From assembly GCF_018140925.1 (NCBI RefSeq), contig NZ_CP073315.1, positions 434,001 through 498,000 on the forward strand: a DNA stretch of 64,000 nt, given 5' to 3'. A model generated the notes under the pieces. It was given only the letters and a program-made list of their open reading frames with translations. It searched no databases and was not told the DNA's origin. Every line of letters starts with the position of its first letter. The first letter of the stretch is position 1. Source of the DNA: Psychrobacillus sp. INOP01 (GTDB lineage Bacteria > Bacillota > Bacilli > Bacillales_A > Planococcaceae). Positions 59,666 through 64,000 of this stretch are shown piece after piece. The translations under genes and the position numbers were made by a program.

Positions 59666-60088
59666 TTATATATAAAACATATATCCAGCGTTCCCTGGAT
59701 CTTCTTCAGTGTATTTTGCAAGGTCTTCGATCGTAGTTGTATCTAGTACATTTTTTACTGCGTCTCGTATACGCATCCATAATTCACGCTGTGGAGGTGC
59801 TTCCTCTTCAATACCCTCAACGATTTGAATAGGACCCTCTAAAACTCGAATTACATCTCCTGCAGTTATTTCGCTTGGAGTTCTTGAAAGCATATATCCT
59901 CCGTATGCTCCTCTGACACTCTTCACAAGCCCTGCATTTCTAAGAGGAGAGACTATCTGCTCTAAATACGCTTCGGACAAATTATATTCTGCAGCGATTT
60001 GTCGAAGGGCAATTTGGCCTTCTCCGTATTGCTTGCCTAGAGCGACCATTATCGTTAAACCATATCTTCCCTTTGTTGAAAATTTCAA
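59666..60088 (-). CDS. cymR: Rrf2-family regulator CymR
   Basis: CymR is the master repressor of cysteine metabolism in Bacillus, acting in complex with cysteine synthase CysK. 140 residues: winged helix with STKGRYGLTIMVALGKQYGE and SEAYLEQIVSPLRNAGLVKS, RGAYGGYMLSR, and no Rrf2 cysteine cluster, consistent with CymR. The start is TTG with GAGGTGAATTATA in front. The last residues (AGYMFYI) match CymR. Confidence 0.95.
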   Translation of the reverse strand: MKFSTKGRYGLTIMVALGKQYGEGQIALRQIAAEYNLSEAYLEQIVSPLRNAGLVKSVRGAYGGYMLSRTPSEITAGDVIRVLEGPIQIVEGIEEEAPPQRELWMRIRDAVKNVLDTTTIEDLAKYTEEDPGNAGYMFYI

Positions 60089-60126
60089 TATAATTCACCT
60101 CATAAGATTAAAAAAATTCTTTCCCT

Positions 60127-60135
60127 AGTATAGCA
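60127..60135 (-). promoter_or_regulatory. Candidate extended -10 promoter of cymR
   Basis: TGCTATACT on the minus strand, about 40 bases before the cymR start; the -35 region is weak. Confidence 0.45.
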
Positions 60136-60161
60136 TAATTACACGCTATATCGACTTCAAA

Positions 60162-60190
60162 ATGACTTTTCAGACAATCTTCTATATAAT
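60162..60190 (+). promoter_or_regulatory. Candidate sigma-A promoter of rarA
   Basis: ATGACT (60162-60167), 17 bases, TATAAT (60185-60190), 35 bases before the rarA start. Confidence 0.6.
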
Positions 60191-60225
60191 AAAAGAACAA
60201 ACGTACGAAATAAGGAGAGATCATT

Positions 60226-61512
60226 TTGCAAAATGAACCTTTAGCATATCGGATGAGACCTCAAACTATTGACGACCTCGCTGGACAACAGCATGTTATC
60301 GGAGAAAACACCGCTCTATATAAAATGATAAAAAACGGACATGTACCCTCTATGCTATTATACGGTGACCCGGGCGTAGGCAAAACATCTCTTGCTTTCG
60401 CCATCGCAGGTACGACAAAGCTACCTTTTGTTGCATTGAATGCTACAAAAGCGGGGAAAAAAGACGTGGAAGATGTAGTAGCCGATGCACGTATAAGTGG
60501 AAAGGTTATTTTATTTCTGGACGAAATTCATCGTTTCAACAAGCTACAACAGGATACATTGCTTCCACACGTCGAGAATGGATCCATTATTTTAATCGGC
60601 GCAACAACAGAAAATCCTTATCATGATGTAAATCCAGCTATAAGATCACGCTGTGGAGAGATCAAACAACTCAAAAGATTAACAACAGACGACATAGACT
60701 TACTATTAAATAGAGCGTTGGAAGATAAAATTAAAGGTCTAGGTCAATTGAACATTCAAATTACTGAGCAGCAAAGAAGACTTATTGCAGATGCAGCAAA
60801 TGGGGATGCTAGGAAAGCTTTAACCCTATTAGAATCTACCATCTTTGCAAGTTTCGAAGAAAATGGGGTAACCATTGTAGAGGATTCAACCTTAAAAAGT
60901 CTTGTAGATCGGGTCGGGGTATTTGGAGATAAAAAAGGCTCTCATTTTTATAACTTGCTTTCAGCCCTACAGAAATCTGTTCGCGGTAGTGATACGGATG
61001 CTGCTCTATATTATTTAGCACATTTATTGGAAAATGGAGATTTAGTAGCTGTATCTAGGCGGCTACTTGTGATGAGCTATGAAGATATAGGTCTTGCCAA
61101 TCCTTCTATTGGACCCCAAGTGTTAGCTGCTATTCAATCTGCTGAACGATTAGGATTACCCGAAGCAAGAATCCCCTTAGCCAATGCAGTTGTCCTAATG
61201 TGTCTTTCCGAGAAGTCCAATTCAGCTTATTCGGCTTTAGACGCTGCAATAGCTAGTATTCACCAAGGAAAAACTGGGGATATTCCAAGTCATTTAAAGG
61301 ATACGCATTATGCAGGGGCTGCTGATTTAGGTCATGGCGGCTATATTTATCCGCATGACTATAAAATCGGAACCTTTGGAGGCTGGGTCAATCAAACATA
61401 CCTCCCTGATAATCTTGTAGGGAGTTCCTTCTACAAACCAGTAGAAGCTGGAGAAGAAAAAAGATTAGCGGCTATTTATAAGCGATTAGAGAAATTTAAA
61501 ACACAAAAATAA
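60226..61512 (+). CDS. rarA: Replication-associated recombination protein RarA (MgsA)
   Basis: RarA is a AAA+ ATPase related to clamp loaders that acts at stalled replication forks. 428 residues: PLAYRMRPQTIDDLAGQQHV, Walker A YGDPGVGKTSLAFA (about 46-59), Walker B ILFLDEIHRFN, and a C-terminal tetramerisation domain (SFYKPVEAGEEKRLA). The start is TTG with AAGGAGAGATCAT in front. Divergent from cymR, as in B. subtilis. Confidence 0.96.
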   Translation: MQNEPLAYRMRPQTIDDLAGQQHVIGENTALYKMIKNGHVPSMLLYGDPGVGKTSLAFAIAGTTKLPFVALNATKAGKKDVEDVVADARISGKVILFLDEIHRFNKLQQDTLLPHVENGSIILIGATTENPYHDVNPAIRSRCGEIKQLKRLTTDDIDLLLNRALEDKIKGLGQLNIQITEQQRRLIADAANGDARKALTLLESTIFASFEENGVTIVEDSTLKSLVDRVGVFGDKKGSHFYNLLSALQKSVRGSDTDAALYYLAHLLENGDLVAVSRRLLVMSYEDIGLANPSIGPQVLAAIQSAERLGLPEARIPLANAVVLMCLSEKSNSAYSALDAAIASIHQGKTGDIPSHLKDTHYAGAADLGHGGYIYPHDYKIGTFGGWVNQTYLPDNLVGSSFYKPVEAGEEKRLAAIYKRLEKFKTQK

Positions 61513-61523
61513 GAAAACAACAA

Positions 61524-61705
61524 AAGTGAATGCGCAAACGGCCATTAAAACCTGTTTCTATCGTTTTCGGTAGGCTTTGGACAGACTTGTTGTTATATAC
61601 CGACTGTTCTTTATAGAGGCTGGTCGTGACTGACGTCACGACCAGCCTCTCTTTTCTCGGTAATCTTATGGCGTTGTCTGTCCGTCGCCCTCCTACAACT
61701 AAAAA
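61524..61705 (+). repeat. Family C repeat with a central palindrome
   Basis: AAAAGTGAATGCGCAAACGGC, then AAACCTGTTTCTATCG, TTTTCGGTAGGCTTTGGACA, GACTTGTTGTTATATACCGA, then the palindrome 61615-61650, then CGGTAATCTTATGGCG, TTGTCTGTCCGTCGCCCTCC. Together with the following terminator it fills the 61513-61916 gap. Confidence 0.72.
61615..61650. repeat. Perfect 16-bp-arm palindrome
   Basis: AGAGGCTGGTCGTGAC, loop TGAC, GTCACGACCAGCCTCT. The arms are exact. It sits in the middle of the family C copy, where copy 43313-43490 has only a short AT stretch. CTTTTCTC follows on the plus strand, so it might serve as a weak rarA terminator. Confidence 0.8.
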
Positions 61706-61873
61706 AAACAGTTCGAACAGCAGTATTAAGGGACAGATCCTATTCCTCAAAATACCTGGATCACTGGATTTATGGAATGGGAACTTTATATATATAATTG
61801 AGCAAAATCGCTTGAGTCCGGACGGGAAATCACTCATAGAAAATTATTTACATGCATTAGTTTTATAAATCCC

Positions 61874-61912
61874 CAAAAAAATCCAGTCACCTTATAGGGA
61901 CTGGATTTTTGA
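61874..61912 (-). terminator. Terminator of the 64-residue protein gene
   Basis: AAAAATCCAGTCCC pairs with GGTGACTGGATTTTTTT on the minus strand, just after the gene. Confidence 0.88.
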
Positions 61913-61916
61913 TGTT

Positions 61917-62111
61917 TTAGACACCCATTTTACGTCTAGTGTTACTAACCTTTTTAGTTTGTTGACTTTTCATTTTTTGGCTTCCTGTAGATCCGTTAAG
62001 GGAAGCTTTACCACCGGCAGATTGATTCTTTTTCTCTTCAAGCTTTTGCTTAACAGCTTCTTGTAGTGTCATTTTCTTTTTAGGTGCTTCTTGGTTATTT
62101 GTTTCAGTCAT
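61917..62111 (-). CDS. Small basic protein (64 residues), unknown
   Basis: A Lys/Gln/Ser-rich protein, MTETNNQEAPKKKMTLQEAV followed by a short amphipathic helix (KQKLEEKK) and a disordered, basic end (NTRRKMGV). AAGGAGGGGAATAAA precedes the ATG and a strong terminator follows, so it is a real gene. I do not recognise a family. The composition would fit a nucleic-acid-associated or intrinsically disordered protein, but that is only a guess. Confidence 0.75.
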   Translation of the reverse strand: MTETNNQEAPKKKMTLQEAVKQKLEEKKNQSAGGKASLNGSTGSQKMKSQQTKKVSNTRRKMGV

Positions 62112-62172
62112 TTTATTCCCCTCCTTGTTTATATAAATTTAGTATAAATCATCAGGAAAAAACTTCAAGCAA

Positions 62173-62934
62173 TTACTGTACTCTATTAATATGAATATCT
62201 TTTGAAATGTCGTTTATTACCCAGCTGGCACATATTAAACCGACTGTTGATGGAACAAATGCATTTGAAGAAGGTGGCATCTTAGCTTTTCTAATAGCTG
62301 CCTCTGGTTTACCTACTGTTTCAACTACATCTTCTCTAACTACAATTGGACTCTCATCTGAAAATACAACTGGAATCCCTTTCGTAATTCGGTCTTCTTT
62401 GCGCAGCTTTGTGCGTATTACTTTTGCAATTGGATCTGTATGTGTTTTAGAAATATCCACAATCTTAAAGCGAGTCGGATCTGTTTTATTTGCGGCACCC
62501 ATACTTGAAATAATTTTAATATTACGTTTCAAACATTCTTTCATTAAGTGAATTTTATAAATGATCGTATCAGAAGCATCTATAACATAATCAATATTCA
62601 TCGCAAAAAATTGTTCATACGTTTCTTCAGTATAAAACATATGCATATCTATTACTTCACATTCAGGATTAATGTCAGCAATCCGTTCCTTCATCACTTC
62701 TGATTTTGAACGTCCAATCGTTGATATGTAAGCTACTAATTGACGGTTAATATTAGTAATATCTACATTATCTTTATCCACTAAAATAATACGTCCAACA
62801 CCGCTTCGTGCACAAGCTTCAGCAGCGAAAGATCCAACTCCACCGACACCTAATATAGCAACAGTAGTACCTTTCAATAAATCTATTCCCTCTTTACCTA
62901 TTGCAAGTTCGTTTCTAGAAAATTGATGCAACAT
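62173..62934 (-). CDS. tcdA: tRNA threonylcarbamoyladenosine dehydratase
   Basis: TcdA (YrvM) converts t6A37 in tRNA into its cyclic form ct6A using ATP. It is an E1-like enzyme of 253 residues: VAILGVGGVGSFAAEACARS (about 26-45), DKDNVDITNINRQ, and DYVIDASDTIIYK. The ATG at 62934 has GGAGTG seven bases in front; the earlier start overlaps that SD. Together with mtaB it acts on the same position-37 modification family. Confidence 0.95.
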   Translation of the reverse strand: MLHQFSRNELAIGKEGIDLLKGTTVAILGVGGVGSFAAEACARSGVGRIILVDKDNVDITNINRQLVAYISTIGRSKSEVMKERIADINPECEVIDMHMFYTEETYEQFFAMNIDYVIDASDTIIYKIHLMKECLKRNIKIISSMGAANKTDPTRFKIVDISKTHTDPIAKVIRTKLRKEDRITKGIPVVFSDESPIVVREDVVETVGKPEAAIRKAKMPPSSNAFVPSTVGLICASWVINDISKDIHINRVQ

Positions 62935-62981
62935 TTTAAAACACTCCATTTTAAATCAGATTAGTAGGATTAAATCCCAAG

Positions 62982-63009
62982 AAAAAACCTCTAGCAAATT
63001 CGCCAGAGG
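62982..63009 (-). terminator. Terminator of 6S RNA
   Basis: CCTCTGGC pairs with GCTAGAGG around a short loop, followed by six T on the minus strand, 16 bases past the end of the 6S core. Confidence 0.88.
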
Positions 63010-63025
63010 ATATTTAAGAAATGAT

Positions 63026-63211
63026 ACGAATCCCAATCGTGCCGACAAATAAAGCGTATCGTTTTGAACCCGCAAGAAGCAGGTGGGTGTCCTCTTTATT
63101 AATCTTGGCGTCCCGATTAAAGGCATGTCATTCATAATAAAAGTTAGACTCCCAACGATATAGTTGTTCGGTCAAAACTGATTAGCAAATTGCGAACACA
63201 TCAGGATTCGT
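63026..63211 (-). ncRNA. ssrS: 6S RNA (6S-1 type)
   Basis: 6S RNA mimics an open promoter and sequesters sigma-A RNA polymerase. The ends pair as ACGAATCC/GGATTCGT. The 5' side reads CCTGATGTGTT and the 3' half contains the hallmarks AGAGGACACCCACCTGCTTC, TTGCGGGTTCAAAACG, TACGC and TGTCGGC. The size (about 186 bases) and its place beside tcdA match 6S-1 (bsrA) in Bacillus. Exact ends are inferred. Confidence 0.93.
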
Positions 63212-63220
63212 GTTAATTGA

Positions 63221-63249
63221 ATAATAACATATAAATTTTCGAAATTCAA
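63221..63249 (-). promoter_or_regulatory. Promoter of 6S RNA
   Basis: TTGAAT (63244-63249), 17 bases, TATTAT (63221-63226) on the minus strand, placing the start a few bases before the 6S closing stem. Confidence 0.75.
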
Positions 63250-63401
63250 TCATTTTATCATGTACTTAATTGACTATTCTGAATAATAGGTAAATATAAT
63301 TATTCGTCTTTAACTTATACTTAATAATATTTAGTTCCATAAGTTGTAAGGTAAGTCCATCATGAATATGATGCATCATATAACAAAAATGGAGGACATG
63401 A

Positions 63402-64000
63402 ATGAATTCGTTAAGTACATATTTCTTGTTAGGCATATCTTTAGCAGCGCCTATTGGTCCTGTTAAAGCAACACTCCTAAACACCGGTATAAAAAACGGT
63501 TTTTTCCATGCATGGTTTTTTGGACTCGGTGCAATAGTAACAGACATAATTTATATGCTAATGGTTTACTTTGGAGTAGGGCAATTTATCGATTCTCCTC
63601 ATATGCGGATATTTTTATGGTGCTTCGGCTTTTTTGTACTAATGTATACGGGAATTGAAAATTTACTTACGTTAAACAATATTTCTATGGACCCAAAATT
63701 CCGGAAAATTGTGCGGTTCAGACACTCTCTACTTGCTGGTTTGCTAATGGCTTTTTTAAATCCGTTAACAATTCTATTTTGGCTAGGTATTTACGGGTCT
63801 ATTTTAGTGAGTGGCGGCGGTGAAATATCTGGTATTGAAACGATTATCATAAGCATAGCCATATTAGTTGGTATTGGATTTGTAGATTTTATAATGGCTT
63901 TCTTATCGAGTAGTTCACGAAATTTATTGTCCACCCCTCTCTTAAAAGCTATTTCTTTTATTTCTTCTTTAGGTATGATTGGTTTCGGTATCTATTTTGG
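63402..64000 (+). CDS. LysE/RhtB-family exporter (partial, runs off window)
   Basis: The open frame starts MNSLSTYFLLGISLAAPIGP and is still open at the window end after 199 codons. It has about five hydrophobic segments and the family hallmark APIGPVKATLLNTG near the N terminus. LysE-type proteins export amino acids or related solutes; the substrate cannot be inferred. GGAGGACATGA precedes the ATG, which is chosen over an out-of-frame ATG four bases earlier. Confidence 0.88.
   Translation, partial: MNSLSTYFLLGISLAAPIGPVKATLLNTGIKNGFFHAWFFGLGAIVTDIIYMLMVYFGVGQFIDSPHMRIFLWCFGFFVLMYTGIENLLTLNNISMDPKFRKIVRFRHSLLAGLLMAFLNPLTILFWLGIYGSILVSGGGEISGIETIIISIAILVGIGFVDFIMAFLSSSSRNLLSTPLLKAISFISSLGMIGFGIYF

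Noticed and set aside
63266-63547. Minus-strand 93-codon frame opposite the LysE-type gene
   Set aside because: Shadow of the hydrophobic exporter gene; the plus-strand frame has SD and family motif.

Overview
The window is low-GC, densely packed chromosomal DNA from an endospore-forming member of the Bacillales (Firmicutes/Bacillota). Sporulation genes (yqfC, yqfD, spoIIP, gpr, an uninterrupted sigK), competence genes (comEA-EB-EC), a T-box in front of alaS, a CIRCE-controlled hrcA-grpE-dnaK cluster, a 6S RNA and strong AGGAGG-type ribosome binding sites all point there. Gene content and order resemble Planococcaceae such as Lysinibacillus or Psychrobacillus; the genus is a guess. No tRNA, rRNA, CRISPR array, transposase or prophage was seen.

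Layout. Nearly all genes lie on the minus strand. 0.4-10.7 kb: recO, era, cdd, dgkA, ybeY, pgpH, phoH, yqfD, yqfC, then a three-gene operon (yqeZ/nfeD, floA, yqfB-like) behind a textbook sigma-W promoter. 11-25 kb: rpsU, deoC, mtaB, rsmE, prmA, dnaJ, dnaK, grpE, hrcA, hemW, lepA, spoIIP, gpr. 26-35 kb: rpsT (plus strand), two unknown membrane proteins, holA, yqzM (plus), comEC, comEB, comEA, yqeM, rsfS. 35-42 kb: yqeK, nadD, yqeI, aroE, yqeH, yqeG, psd, then pssA and sigK on the plus strand, and mtnN. 42-60 kb: yrrS, greA, udk, the tRNA wobble-uridine hydroxylation genes (trhP2, trhP1, trmR), mltG, yrzB, ruvX, yrzL, alaS, recD2, a TPR protein, mnmA, its cysteine desulfurase and cymR. 60-64 kb: rarA (plus), a small basic protein, tcdA, 6S RNA and a LysE-type exporter cut by the window end.

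How the genes work together. Most are core functions: ribosome assembly and GTPases (era, lepA, yqeH, rsfS, ybeY, yqeI), tRNA modification (mtaB, mnmA plus desulfurase, trhP1/2, trmR, tcdA), replication and repair (recO, holA, recD2, rarA, ruvX), chaperones, envelope lipids (dgkA, psd, pssA) and competence or sporulation.

The unusual material is between genes. The gaps hold many copies of at least three dispersed, structured repeat families, some nested or inserted in leaders. One family (B) has three copies, and a stem in it shows an apparent compensatory base change between copies. Other points worth a look are open frames of comEC and sigK that seem to begin at AUU behind good Shine-Dalgarno sequences, a terminator hairpin that also buries the yqfC ribosome binding site, a perfect hairpin at the 5' end of the rpsU message, a relic duplicate of the rpsU 3' end, and a 26-residue membrane peptide gene convergent with sigK.
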